A stretch of DNA of 64,000 nt, taken from Bacillota bacterium (GTDB lineage Bacteria; Bacillota; Sulfobacillia; JAJZYS01; JAJYTV01). Positions 50,594-59,045 of the stretch are shown in pieces. How positions within the stretch are numbered: the first letter of the stretch is position 1; each line of letters begins with the position of its first letter. The position numbers were made by a program, and so were the translations under genes. Where the stretch lies: contig JAJYSJ010000002.1 of the NCBI GenBank assembly GCA_021793645.1, forward strand, positions 66,003 to 130,002. Direction: 5' to 3'. A model generated the notes under the pieces. It was not told the origin of the DNA. It made no database searches and worked only from the letters and a program-made list of their open reading frames with translations.

Positions 50594-51703
50594 TCAAACT
50601 CTTTGTGCGAGACCAGGCGGCCAGTTCTCAAGAATATCGGCAATCTGCAGTTCCGTGCCGCGCAGATCGAGTTCCTCGCGAGGCACCGGCATGTCCAGAT
50701 CGTCCCCCACCACCGTGACCAAGGGCTGCAGCGGCTCTCCCGCGTTAAGCCCTGTGACCATGCCGACCTGACCATTGGTCAGCCGCACGATCTCCCCCTC
50801 TGAGACAAGCGCAACATGGCGCAGTGCAATCTGCACCGCGCTCGCGTCGAGTTTCACCCCGGCATCTTGCAGCATGATCCGCAGCACGTCCGCCGGTCGG
50901 TGATTTGCGCGGTAAGTGCGCTCGGCCCGCACCGCATCCAAGACGTCGGCCACCGCAGTGATCTTGGAAAAGAGATAGATGTCGTCGCCTTTGAGCCCCT
51001 GCGGGTAACCCGAACCGTCCAGCCGCTCATGATGCTGCAGGACAACGATCGACGAGGTCGGCATGATGTTCTGGAAGCCTTGGTGGACGATGTCCCAGCC
51101 GTTGCGCGCATGTGTCTTGATGACCTCGAACTCCTCAGATGTGAGGGGCCCGGGCTTCTGAAGAATCTCCTGGGGCACAGTGACCTTGCCGACGTCGTGC
51201 AAGATGGCGCCGGTGCCCAGGCGGACGAGCTGGTCCTCGGTCATCAGCATGCGCTTGCCGATCACGACAGACATCGTCGCCACCTGGACAGAGTGTTCAA
51301 AGGTGTAGTTGTCCCAGGCGCGCACACGGCCGATGTTGGCCACCACGTCCTCGTTGGACGACACTTCCTCGACCAGCTTGCGCACCGCATCAGCCAGCCG
51401 GTGTTCCAGGGATTCCTTCGCCTGCCGATGCCCTTTGGTCGACGCTACGCGCCGGAAAATTTCCTGGACGGATCTACGGATCAGTTCTCTGGTCTCGTGA
51501 CGCACGACCTCACGCGCCTCGAACTCCGGGAAGACGTCGTCGGCGATCCAGATGGCCTCGATGCCACGACGAAGCAGCGCGTCGACCATCGGCGCGCTGA
51601 TGGTCGCTCCCTTGCGAACGAGCGGGTTATGCCCTCGCGCAGCGAGGATGGTCCTCGCTGCAGTCTTGCCTACGATTTCGGGTGTCACCGGTGCCTTGCG
51701 CAA
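50594..51703 (-). CDS. HD-GYP domain protein (putative cyclic-di-GMP phosphodiesterase)
   Basis: A 369-residue soluble protein. Residues about 1-75 are a divergent N-terminal domain, the HD-GYP domain follows with FEHSVQVA, ILHDVGKVTVP, HARNGW, HHERLDGSGYP and DVLDAVRAER, and the last about 80 residues form a beta-rich tail (LVSEGEIVRLTNGQVG) that resembles a PilZ-like or unknown sensor. All expected metal ligands are present. The TTG at 51703 has GGGGGA seven to eight bases upstream, and a good -35/-10 pair precedes it. A decayed copy lies just downstream. Confidence 0.92.
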   Translation of the reverse strand: MRKAPVTPEIVGKTAARTILAARGHNPLVRKGATISAPMVDALLRRGIEAIWIADDVFPEFEAREVVRHETRELIRRSVQEIFRRVASTKGHRQAKESLEHRLADAVRKLVEEVSSNEDVVANIGRVRAWDNYTFEHSVQVATMSVVIGKRMLMTEDQLVRLGTGAILHDVGKVTVPQEILQKPGPLTSEEFEVIKTHARNGWDIVHQGFQNIMPTSSIVVLQHHERLDGSGYPQGLKGDDIYLFSKITAVADVLDAVRAERTYRANHRPADVLRIMLQDAGVKLDASAVQIALRHVALVSEGEIVRLTNGQVGMVTGLNAGEPLQPLVTVVGDDLDMPVPREELDLRGTELQIADILENWPPGLAQRV

Positions 51704-51735
51704 GCACTTTCCCCCAGACGAGGGACTCTCATCTC

Positions 51736-51763
51736 ATCATATCGGGAACGGTCATTCCGTCAA
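51736..51763 (-). promoter_or_regulatory. Promoter of the HD-GYP gene
   Basis: On the minus strand -35 TTGACG (51758-51763) and -10 TATGAT (51736-51741), each one mismatch from consensus, are 16 bases apart. The start codon is 32 bases downstream. Confidence 0.7.
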
Positions 51764-51772
51764 CTCATAGGT

Positions 51773-51801
51773 CGGGCCCGCCGACCACTTCGGCGGGCCC
51801 G
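51773..51801 (-). terminator. Terminator hairpin after pspAA
   Basis: A perfect 12-base GC-rich inverted repeat (51773-51784 and 51790-51801) with a five-base loop lies ten bases after the pspAA stop. The following minus-strand bases are not T-rich. It separates the psp operon from the HD-GYP promoter. Confidence 0.65.
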
Positions 51802-51810
51802 CGGTTCGCA

Positions 51811-52077
51811 CTACGCGTGTTGGGTAAAAAGCTTTTGCGCTTCCTCCAGCGAGATGTCGGCGTACGGCACGACGAGGTCCGACTCGCGTAGGACGTCGGC
51901 CCCGACCACCTTGCCCTCGCTGCGCACCATGCCCACGAGGGCATCGCGCCGTGCTGCGAAGGCCTTTTCGTCGCCGGCTGCGACGGCCTCCATCAATTCG
52001 TCGTCGAGCTTGCGCAGGCGGCCAAGCGCCTCGGCCGACAACTCGTACTGTCCCTCATGGAGGATGCGGACGATCAC
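51811..52077 (-). CDS. pspAA: PspA-associated protein PspAA
   Basis: An 88-residue protein beginning MIVRILHEGQYELSAEALGRL and containing LDDELMEAVAAGDEKAF and ESDLVVPYADISLEEA, the complete pattern of the PspAA family found beside PspA in Actinobacteria, Chloroflexi and some Bacillota. It presumably modulates PspA; the mechanism is not known. The ATG overlaps the pspA stop by four bases (ATGA), so the two are coupled. A terminator hairpin follows. Confidence 0.9.
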   Translation of the reverse strand: MIVRILHEGQYELSAEALGRLRKLDDELMEAVAAGDEKAFAARRDALVGMVRSEGKVVGADVLRESDLVVPYADISLEEAQKLFTQHA

Positions 52078-52784
52078 TGTGTCCCGCCTCCGATCTTCGC
52101 CTTGAGCGCTGCCAAGTCCTCATCGACCTGAGCGCTCTGCTGCGTCTTCTGCAGTTCCCGCTCGATCGGATCCTGGCCCGGCACAAGCGCGTCATCCAGA
52201 ACACCCTTGTCGGTCAGTTCGTCGATTGCCTGGGCGCGGGAGCGCATGCGATCCGTCTTGTCCTGGGCCCGCTGCACCGCAAGTCCGACGTCCGCCATCT
52301 CCTCGGAGATGCCAGTCGTGGCCTCTCCCATCTTCACCTGAGCCTGGGCTGTCGTGTACTGCGCCTTGAGGACTTCCTTCTGCGCGCGGAAGGAAGCGAT
52401 CTTGGTCTCCAGGCGGCGTGCCGTCTCCGCCATCTTGTCTTCCTGCTGGTGCAGATCAGCGATCTGCGCGTCCAGGCCCTGCAGCTGTGCAGCCAGCGTC
52501 GCCTTGCGCTCCAGGGCCGCGCGCGCCAGGTCTTCCCTACCAGCCTTCAGGGCGGCTTCTGCCTCGCCCTGGTACTTTTGCGTGTCGCTCTCCAACCGCA
52601 CCTTCTGCAGTTCGATCTGCTTACGTGAGGTGACAGCGTCAGCGAGGCTGCGCTTCACCTTCTGGAGCAGTTCCATTTGCCGTTCGTACGAGTAATCAAG
52701 CGTCTGCCGCGGATCCTCGGCGGAGTCCAGCGCCGCGTTGACCTTCGACTTGAAAATCGTCGACATTCGAGACACCAGTCCCAT
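52074..52784 (-). CDS. pspA: Phage-shock protein PspA/IM30/Vipp1 family
   Basis: A 236-residue membrane-remodelling protein that coats and stabilises the cytoplasmic membrane. It starts with an amphipathic helix (MGLVSRMSTIFKSKVNAAL), continues with AEDPRQTLDYSYERQMELL and is almost wholly coiled coil up to EELTDK-like residues near 205. The ATG at 52784 has AGGAGG seven bases upstream; the ATG at 52790 is too close to it. PspAA follows in overlap. HtpX and PspAB, the other members of this type of Psp system, are 11 kb away on the other strand. Confidence 0.95.
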   Translation of the reverse strand: MGLVSRMSTIFKSKVNAALDSAEDPRQTLDYSYERQMELLQKVKRSLADAVTSRKQIELQKVRLESDTQKYQGEAEAALKAGREDLARAALERKATLAAQLQGLDAQIADLHQQEDKMAETARRLETKIASFRAQKEVLKAQYTTAQAQVKMGEATTGISEEMADVGLAVQRAQDKTDRMRSRAQAIDELTDKGVLDDALVPGQDPIERELQKTQQSAQVDEDLAALKAKIGGGTQ

Positions 52785-52890
52785 GTCCATTCCTCCTCGG
52801 CGGCCGCATGGCCCCACCGACTTATGATACCACCGATCACACGCGTCGGCATGTTCCCGGCGGGGCACACTGCGCCGGGAGGTGGGGCGT

Positions 52891-54126
52891 TTGTTCCTTC
52901 TTCTACGCGGCGCAGACGTCTACGCGCCCGAACCGCTCGGACGCCAAGACGTGCTGATCGCCAGTGGGCGCATCGCGCGGATCGCACCGCATATCTCGCT
53001 GTCGCGCAGGAGCCTGCCTGACCTAAGGGTGCACAGCCTTGCGGGCATGGCGCTCGTGCCAGGCTACATCGACGCCCACGTGCACATCGCCGGCGGCGGA
53101 GGCGAGGGCGGTTTCCAACACCGTACCCCGCCCGTGCACCTGGAGGCACTGGCGCCTCACGGCACGACGCGCGTCGTCGGGCTCCTTGGCACGGACGGAG
53201 TCACACGCACTGTCGCAGAACTGCTCGCCGAAGCCCGGCGTCTGACAGCACTCGGGCTCTCCGCCTCGATCCTGACCGGAGCATACCAGTTGCCGACCAG
53301 AACCCTGACGGGCAGTGTGCGTTCCGACCTCGTCCTGATCCCAGAAGTGCTTGGAGCCGGAGAGATCGCGATCGCCGACGACCGCGGCAGCCACCCGAGC
53401 GACCGAGATCTGCTGGAGATCGCTTCCGAAGTGCGGGTAGGCGCTCTGTTGGCGGGGAAGAAAGGCATCTTGCACATGCATGTCGGCGACGGAATCCGAA
53501 AACTCGCGTCGCTGCAAGCGGTACTGCGACGCAGTGCCCTGCCGAACGACCTTTTCTCTGCGACCCACCTGAACCGCAATCCAGACCTGTTGGCCGAGGC
53601 ACCAGACCTCACACACCGCGGCGCGTACGCAGACCTAACCGCTGGGATCTTCCCTGCCCCAGGCGATGACAAACCCGTGGATCCCGCAGAGGCGCTCGCA
53701 CACCTCTTGAAGGAAGGCGACCCCTCCCGTGTCACGATGAGCTCCGACGGCAACGGCTCCTCTCCCGTGTTCGACGACGCGGGGCGCCTTGTGGGAATCG
53801 GGGTTGGCGCCCCTGGCCGCCTGCACTGGGCGCTTCGTCGCGCGGTGATCGAACAGAAGGTGCCGCTGGAACTTGCGCTGCCGGTGGTAACGCGCAACGT
53901 CGCTGCGGCCCTTGGGCTGGAGGATGTCGGTCGCATCGCCGTGGGTTGCTCTGCCGATCTCGTCGCGCTGAACGTAGATCTCTCCGTCACCGAGGTCTTC
54001 GCCCGCGGCCGCCTCGCTGCGCAGCGCGGTCAGCTTCGGCTGCCCGATCCCTTTGCCCCGAGCGCCGATGCCAAGGGCAAGAAGAGGGTGGAAAGCGTTT
54101 CAGACAAGTCCCCGGCCCCGACGTAG
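52891..54126 (+). CDS. iadA: Isoaspartyl dipeptidase (beta-aspartyl peptidase)
   Basis: A 411-residue amidohydrolase-fold enzyme that cleaves beta-aspartyl dipeptides from damaged proteins. Metal ligands appear in GYIDAHVHIAGGGGE, HMHVGDG and ATHLNRNP, and the catalytic Asp in SSDGNGS. The TTG at 52891 has GGGAGG eight bases upstream; the GTG at 52882 overlaps the ribosome site. It is divergent from pspA. Its last 97 bases overlap the convergent Mrp-like gene. Other members of this family act on related cyclic amides, but IadA is the best match by motif. Confidence 0.9.
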   Translation: MFLLLRGADVYAPEPLGRQDVLIASGRIARIAPHISLSRRSLPDLRVHSLAGMALVPGYIDAHVHIAGGGGEGGFQHRTPPVHLEALAPHGTTRVVGLLGTDGVTRTVAELLAEARRLTALGLSASILTGAYQLPTRTLTGSVRSDLVLIPEVLGAGEIAIADDRGSHPSDRDLLEIASEVRVGALLAGKKGILHMHVGDGIRKLASLQAVLRRSALPNDLFSATHLNRNPDLLAEAPDLTHRGAYADLTAGIFPAPGDDKPVDPAEALAHLLKEGDPSRVTMSSDGNGSSPVFDDAGRLVGIGVGAPGRLHWALRRAVIEQKVPLELALPVVTRNVAAALGLEDVGRIAVGCSADLVALNVDLSVTEVFARGRLAAQRGQLRLPDPFAPSADAKGKKRVESVSDKSPAPT

Positions 54127-54845
54127 GGTATTGCGACGTCGCCTGGGCCCTGTGCCGCATTGCGCACGGTGAACGCGGCCGGTGGGCCTGCAACCGCAGT
54201 CGTCAGGGCCCCCTGCACCAGCACGCGCTCGCCGTCGAAGAAGGCGGCGACCTCATCGAGCCGTGGATCTCCGAGCGGCGGAAGATCGATCAGCAAGAAG
54301 TCCGGCTGCGCCCACAGCACGTCCTCGCGATAGCGCTCCAGCACCCGGCCGAGTTCCCTTCCCTGCCAGGGAAGCGGACCCGGCTGCGGCCAGAACGCGT
54401 CTAGCCCTTGCAATCTCATGCCTTGCGCGATATACGGCAGCACAAGTCCCCCGACCACGAGAGGCGCCGCAGTGCAGTCCATGCGGCGGCGCAGCGACGG
54501 CGCGGCGAGGTCTGCGTCCAGAATGGCGACCGTCTCGCCCACTTTGCGCAGCGCTGCGGCCAGCCCGAGCAGGACGCTCGTGCGACCGCTGCCCGCTGCC
54601 CCGTAGATGCCGATGGTCCGGGCGGAGCCAAGCAGCCCCGTCTGTGCGCGCAGGGCTCGTTCGAGTTTCGCCGCGTCTTTCAGTTGCATCGCTTCGGGGC
54701 GCGTTCCGCGCATGGCGGTAGCCTGATCGAGCCACTGTGCATGCAAGGGACTTTGCGGCTCCGGCAGTTCGACTCGGTCGCCGTCTGTCAGGCCGAGCCT
54801 GTCCGGTGGCGCCGCGAAGGCTGGGTGTGTTGGCCATGCTGGCAC
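54030..54845 (-). CDS. Mrp/ParA-like P-loop protein with altered Walker A
   Basis: A 271-residue protein. The first about 75 residues are polar with Pro and Gln, then comes a deviant nucleotide site: IYGAAGSGRTSVLLGLA, where Arg replaces the Walker A Lys, ILDADLAAPSLRRRM in the place of the MinD/Mrp switch Asp, and DFLLIDLPPLGDP as Walker B. The layout matches Mrp/NBP35 iron-sulfur carriers or ParA-type ATPases, but no CxxC is present. The GTG at 54845 has GGAGGG seven bases before it; TTG at 54869 is an alternative. It overlaps iadA tail to tail by 97 bases. Confidence 0.78.
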   Translation of the reverse strand: MPAWPTHPAFAAPPDRLGLTDGDRVELPEPQSPLHAQWLDQATAMRGTRPEAMQLKDAAKLERALRAQTGLLGSARTIGIYGAAGSGRTSVLLGLAAALRKVGETVAILDADLAAPSLRRRMDCTAAPLVVGGLVLPYIAQGMRLQGLDAFWPQPGPLPWQGRELGRVLERYREDVLWAQPDFLLIDLPPLGDPRLDEVAAFFDGERVLVQGALTTAVAGPPAAFTVRNAAQGPGDVAIPYVGAGDLSETLSTLFLPLASALGAKGSGSRS

Positions 54846-55159
54846 TACGAAACCCTCCGCATCATCCAAGCTTCTTCTCTATGCATGGTAGCGCTATGAG
54901 CAGCCCGGACGCACCCGCGGCTTGTCTGACATTCATGGTCCGTATGGCCCATGCAGCACTTCCTCCATTTGTATAGTGCTGGTGACCGTTTCACTTGGCA
55001 ATTCGGCGCTTTTTCGGTATCCTTGCGAAGAACAAACGGCGCCATCCGGCCACGGCCAAATGGGCGTACCGCAGGGGGGCCTGATGGCAGGCCCCGCGCA
55101 GGTGTCCCTTGGCTTTCGCAAACGGGTGACGTCCCCTGAAGATCGGAGGGCGGGGATCT
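54846..55159. other. 314-base divergent spacer upstream of the oxidase operon
   Basis: It lies between the Mrp-like gene (minus) and ctaC (plus). It holds the ctaC promoter at 54995-55023 and, further upstream, an inverted repeat around 54934-54953 (CATGGTCC-GTAT-GGCCCATG with one mismatch) that could be an operator. No gene is supported in it. Confidence 0.5.
54995..55023 (+). promoter_or_regulatory. Promoter of the cta oxidase operon
   Basis: -35 TTGGCA (54995-55000) and -10 TATCCT (55018-55023) are 17 bases apart. The -35 has one and the -10 two mismatches. The start of ctaC is 137 bases downstream, leaving a long leader. Confidence 0.6.
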
Positions 55160-56170
55160 TTGAGGTGGAAGCAGCGCGGCTTTCGGGTTACACTCCCTCT
55201 CCTCGCGGTCGGCGCGGCGGTTCTTCTTAGCGGCTGCGGTGTAAGCAAGCAGTCCGCACTGGCGCCTGTCGGCCCCGTGGCCCGCGCGCAGCTCGGCATG
55301 TTTTGGGAATCGCTTGCTATCATGACCGGAATCTTTGTCATCGTGGTTGCCGTCTTCCTTTACTCGCTGATTCGATTCCGGGCAAGAAAGACCGACACCG
55401 GACTTCCCAAGCAGGTGCATGGGAACACGACGCTGGAGATCGCATGGACCATTATTCCGATTGTCCTGCTGGTCTTCTTGGCGATCCCGACCGTCCACTA
55501 CGCGTACGCATTCGGGGACGTGCCGCCGAATGCCATGAAGGTTGACGTCGTCGGCCACCAGTTCTGGTGGGAGTTCGACTACCCCGGCAGCGGCGTCACC
55601 ACAGCAAACCAGGTGCACATCCCGGTGAATACCAAAGTGGATTTCGTGCTGACCTCCGCCGACGTCATCCACTCCTTCTGGGTGCCGCGACTCGGCGGCA
55701 AGACCGACCTGATCCCCGGGCGCGTGAACAACCTGTGGCTCGAATCCAATCAGACGGGCACCTTCTACGGCCAGTGCGCGCAACTCTGCGGTGCCGGCCA
55801 CGCCTACATGAAGTTCACTGTTCTCGTCCAAACGCAGGCCGCCTACGACGCCTGGCTCCAGTCCATGCAGCACCCCACGGTGAGCGTCACCACCCCGCTT
55901 GAGCAGGCTGGGATGAAGCTCTTCTCGCAAGACTGCGCCACCTGCCACACCATCGGCGGCACGGCGTTCAACGGCAAGGTGGGCCCGAATCTAACGGAGC
56001 TCATGCAGCGCCCCACGATCGCTGCCGGCACGCTCACCAACACTCCTGCGAACCTTGCCCAGTGGCTGCACAACCCGCCCGCCGTCAAGCCAGGCGCGCT
56101 GATGCCGAATTTGCACCTGTCCCAGACGCAGATCCAATCGCTCGTAGCCTTCCTGGAAACCCTCAAGTAG
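55160..56170 (+). CDS. ctaC: caa3-type cytochrome c oxidase subunit II with fused cytochrome c
   Basis: A 336-residue lipoprotein subunit. It has a type II signal peptide with lipobox LLSGC (C26), two membrane helices (about 48-72 and 95-115), the CuA domain with HSFWVPRLGGK and the copper motif GQCAQLCGAGHAYM, and a C-terminal cytochrome c domain with CATCH (C259, C262, H263) and a likely Met ligand near GALMPN. This fusion defines caa3 oxidases. The TTG at 55160 follows GGAGGG after about nine bases. First gene of the operon. Confidence 0.95.
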   Translation: MRWKQRGFRVTLPLLAVGAAVLLSGCGVSKQSALAPVGPVARAQLGMFWESLAIMTGIFVIVVAVFLYSLIRFRARKTDTGLPKQVHGNTTLEIAWTIIPIVLLVFLAIPTVHYAYAFGDVPPNAMKVDVVGHQFWWEFDYPGSGVTTANQVHIPVNTKVDFVLTSADVIHSFWVPRLGGKTDLIPGRVNNLWLESNQTGTFYGQCAQLCGAGHAYMKFTVLVQTQAAYDAWLQSMQHPTVSVTTPLEQAGMKLFSQDCATCHTIGGTAFNGKVGPNLTELMQRPTIAAGTLTNTPANLAQWLHNPPAVKPGALMPNLHLSQTQIQSLVAFLETLK

Positions 56171-56189
56171 GCACGAGGAGGAGGAACGT

Positions 56190-58049
56190 ATGGCGGCAAT
56201 CCCCGAGCGGCTCGCGGGCATACACCACGAGACCCGCACCTACACCGGCATCTGGTCGTGGCTAGCGAGCGTCGACCACAAGAAGATCGGCATTATGTAC
56301 ATCGTGAGCGCCCTCTTCTTCATGGCCTTCGGCGGCGCGGAGGCGCTCATCGTGCGTCTTCAGCTCTGGCAGCCGAACAACCACCTCGTATCCGCCGAGA
56401 CGTTCAACCAACTCTTCACCATGCATGGCGTCACCATGATCTTCCTCGTAGCGATGCCAATCCTGATCGGCTTCATCAACGCGATCGTGCCGCTGCAGAT
56501 CGGCGCACGCGACGTAGCCTTCCCTCGCATGAACGCCCTGTCGCTGTGGCTGTTCGTGTTCGGCGGGCTGTTCCTCTACTCGAGCTTCCTGTTCGGCTCC
56601 ATGCCGGACGCCGGCTGGTTCAACTACGTGCCGCTCTCTGGCGCGCACTACAGCCCAGGCGTCGGCATCGACTTCTACGACATCGGGCTCCAGATCACCG
56701 GTATCGGCACGCTGATGACGGCGATCAACTTCCTTGTGACGATCCTCAACATGCGGGCCCCCGGCATGCGTCTTCTGCGCATGCCGCTCTTTACCTGGTC
56801 CGCGCTGATCACGATGCTGCTGATCCTCTTCGCCTTCCCGCCGATCACCGTGAACCTGATCCTGCAGATGTTCGACCGGTTGTTCGGCGCGAACTTCTTC
56901 AATATCGCCGGGGGCGGCAATGCGCTTTTGTGGCAGAACCTCTTCTGGATCTTCGGCCACCCGGAAGTCTACATCGTCATCCTGCCGGCGTTCGGGATCA
57001 TCTCCGAGATCGTTCCGGTGTTTGCGAAGAAGGTGCTCTTCGGGTACGAGTCGATGGCCATGGCTCTATCGATCATCGCGTTCCTCTCCTTCATGGTTTG
57101 GACGCATCACATGTTCGCCGACGGCCTCGGCCCTGTCGTCAACTCGATCTTCGCCATCACATCCATGCTGATCGCGGTACCGACAGGCATCAAGATCTTC
57201 AACTGGCTGGCAACTCTCTGGGGGGGCCGGATCCATTTCAAGACCGCGATGATGTACGCGCTCAGCTTCATCCCGCTCTTTGTGATCGGCGGCGTCAGCG
57301 GCGTCATGCTGGCGATGGCGCCGGCCGACTTGCAGTACAACGACAGCTACTTCGTCGTCGCCCACTTCCACTACGTTCTGTTCGGCGGCACCCTGATGGG
57401 CGCGCTCGCAGGCCTGTACTACTGGTTCCCGAAGATCTGGGGCCGCGTGCTGAACGAGACTCTGGGCAAGTGGAACTTCTGGCTGGTCTTCATCGGGTTC
57501 AACGTGACATTCTTCCCGATGCACATTGTCGGTCTCGAAGGAATGCCGCGCCGAATCGCGACGTACTCCGCAGGCTACGGCTGGACGATCTGGAACCAGG
57601 TGTCCACCGTCGGCGCGTTCATCCTCCTCGTCGGCATGCTGATCCTGCTCTACAACCTGATCACCACGTTCATGCGCAAGGCCGATGCGCCGGGAGACCC
57701 GTGGGACGGCCGCGCACTCGAGTGGGCGACCTCTTCCCCGGCCCCGGAATACAACTTCGCACAGACGCCGCTTGTCCGTGCGCGTGACGCCTTCTGGGTC
57801 GAGAAGTATGAAGGTGATGGGACAGTGCCTGCGGCAGAGCCCGCAGGGCCGATCCACATGCCCTCGCCCTCCCTTGCACCGATCGGGATCGCGTTCACCC
57901 TGGTGCTGGCCGGCTACGGCGCCGTCCTGCACTCTGCGGTCATCGGCGGCTTCTTCCTCCTCGTGACCTTCTGGCAGATCGGCCGATCGCTGGTCGCAGA
58001 GGACCACGGCTACCACGTCACCCCGCAGATCGGAGGTGGGTCGCAGTGA
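56190..58049 (+). CDS. ctaD: Cytochrome c oxidase subunit I
   Basis: A 619-residue heme-copper oxidase core with at least 12 membrane helices. The heme and CuB ligands are visible: HGVTM, GHPEVYIVILPAFG (with the Glu and Tyr of the A1-type family), THHMF and HFHYV. It reduces oxygen at the heme a3-CuB site and pumps protons. The ATG at 56190 has AGGAGGAGG just upstream. The C-terminal about 110 residues extend past the core and include two extra helices, as in Bacillus CtaD. Confidence 0.97.
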   Translation: MAAIPERLAGIHHETRTYTGIWSWLASVDHKKIGIMYIVSALFFMAFGGAEALIVRLQLWQPNNHLVSAETFNQLFTMHGVTMIFLVAMPILIGFINAIVPLQIGARDVAFPRMNALSLWLFVFGGLFLYSSFLFGSMPDAGWFNYVPLSGAHYSPGVGIDFYDIGLQITGIGTLMTAINFLVTILNMRAPGMRLLRMPLFTWSALITMLLILFAFPPITVNLILQMFDRLFGANFFNIAGGGNALLWQNLFWIFGHPEVYIVILPAFGIISEIVPVFAKKVLFGYESMAMALSIIAFLSFMVWTHHMFADGLGPVVNSIFAITSMLIAVPTGIKIFNWLATLWGGRIHFKTAMMYALSFIPLFVIGGVSGVMLAMAPADLQYNDSYFVVAHFHYVLFGGTLMGALAGLYYWFPKIWGRVLNETLGKWNFWLVFIGFNVTFFPMHIVGLEGMPRRIATYSAGYGWTIWNQVSTVGAFILLVGMLILLYNLITTFMRKADAPGDPWDGRALEWATSSPAPEYNFAQTPLVRARDAFWVEKYEGDGTVPAAEPAGPIHMPSPSLAPIGIAFTLVLAGYGAVLHSAVIGGFFLLVTFWQIGRSLVAEDHGYHVTPQIGGGSQ

Positions 58050-58663
58050 GCACCACAGATGCCCACGTCGTAGCGCAACAGACCCAGCCGACGGAGATCG
58101 GGCTGCCGAAGGACAACAAGGTTCTCGGCCTATGGATCTTCCTTGCGGGCGAGTCCGCCTTCTTCGCCTCCCTGATCGGCACGTACCTCGGTCTTCACGG
58201 CGCCACACTCCACGGCCCGACGGCTCAGAGCATCTTCGACCTTCCGCTGACGACCGTCGCAACGCTGATCCTGCTGACAAGCAGCCTCACGGTCGTGCTC
58301 GGCGTACAGGCGATGCAGCGCAAGGACGTCCGCGGCATGCAGATCTGGCTGTGGGTTACGGCCCTTCTGGGGATCTTCTTCCTCGAGTTCCAGGGCTACG
58401 AGTTCTTCACGTTCTACAACAAGGGCCTGACGCTCCACTCGAGCGCGTTCGGCTCCGCGTTCTTCACCCTGACCGGGTTCCACGGGCTGCACGTGCTGTT
58501 CGGAGTCTTCTGGATTCTGCTGCTGCTCTTCCAATCGCTGAAGCACGGCATCAACGAGGAGCGCACCTCGAAGGTGTTCATTGCCAGTCTCTACTGGCAC
58601 TTCGTGGACGTCGTCTGGGTCGTCATTTTCACGCTCGTCTATCTCGCAGGAAAGGTGGGCTAA
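58046..58663 (+). CDS. ctaE: Cytochrome c oxidase subunit III
   Basis: A 205-residue membrane subunit with five helices, the short Bacillus-type form. It includes LGLWIFLAGESAFFASLIG near the start and FTLTGFHGLHVLFGVFW, a motif of subunit III, and ends LYWHFVDVVWVVIF. The GTG start overlaps the ctaD stop by four bases (GTGA), so the subunits are made in step. It helps sustain proton uptake by subunit I. Confidence 0.96.
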   Translation: MSTTDAHVVAQQTQPTEIGLPKDNKVLGLWIFLAGESAFFASLIGTYLGLHGATLHGPTAQSIFDLPLTTVATLILLTSSLTVVLGVQAMQRKDVRGMQIWLWVTALLGIFFLEFQGYEFFTFYNKGLTLHSSAFGSAFFTLTGFHGLHVLFGVFWILLLLFQSLKHGINEERTSKVFIASLYWHFVDVVWVVIFTLVYLAGKVG

Positions 58664-58666
58664 CGC

Positions 58667-58978
58667 ATGAGCACGCACGCACCGATCGAGACGCTGGCAC
58701 AGCCGCAGGCGTCGCACACTCCTCTGTACGTAGGCATCGGCGCCGCGATGCTGATCTTGACGCTGGCCGCCGTCTTCTTGGTGGAGATCCATGTCCAGAG
58801 CGCGATTCTTCTGCCGATCCTCGCCGTGATGGCCGTCATCCAGGTCGTCCTGCAGGCATTCTTGTACATGCACCTGCGGGGGAGCCGCCGGGCCTACACG
58901 CTGTTCTTCGTTGCCGGGGCGAGCATCGCCCTGCTGTTCGCCACGTGCTTGGCGATCCTGATCCAGCAGTGGGCCTAA
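58667..58978 (+). CDS. ctaF: Cytochrome c oxidase subunit IV
   Basis: A 103-residue subunit with three predicted helices, including LILTLAAVFLVEIHVQSAILLP and a VVLQAFLYMHLRGSRR turn typical of CtaF/COX4-pro proteins. The ATG is at 58667, three bases after ctaE, preceded by GGAAAGG. A short hairpin follows and separates it from ctaG, so the structural genes may be partly uncoupled from assembly genes. Confidence 0.92.
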   Translation: MSTHAPIETLAQPQASHTPLYVGIGAAMLILTLAAVFLVEIHVQSAILLPILAVMAVIQVVLQAFLYMHLRGSRRAYTLFFVAGASIALLFATCLAILIQQWA

Positions 58979-58998
58979 GCCGCGTCCATTGAACCCCG

Positions 58999-59018
58999 GG
59001 GGCGGCTTCAGCCGCCCC
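58999..59018 (+). terminator. Hairpin between ctaF and ctaG
   Basis: A nine-base perfect inverted repeat (58999-59007, 59010-59018) with a two-base loop is followed by TTCGC, a weak T-run. It may attenuate transcription so that ctaG onward is less abundant than the subunit genes, or protect the upstream mRNA. Confidence 0.45.
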
Positions 59019-59045
59019 TTCGCTCCGCGGAAAGGATGGATCGCC

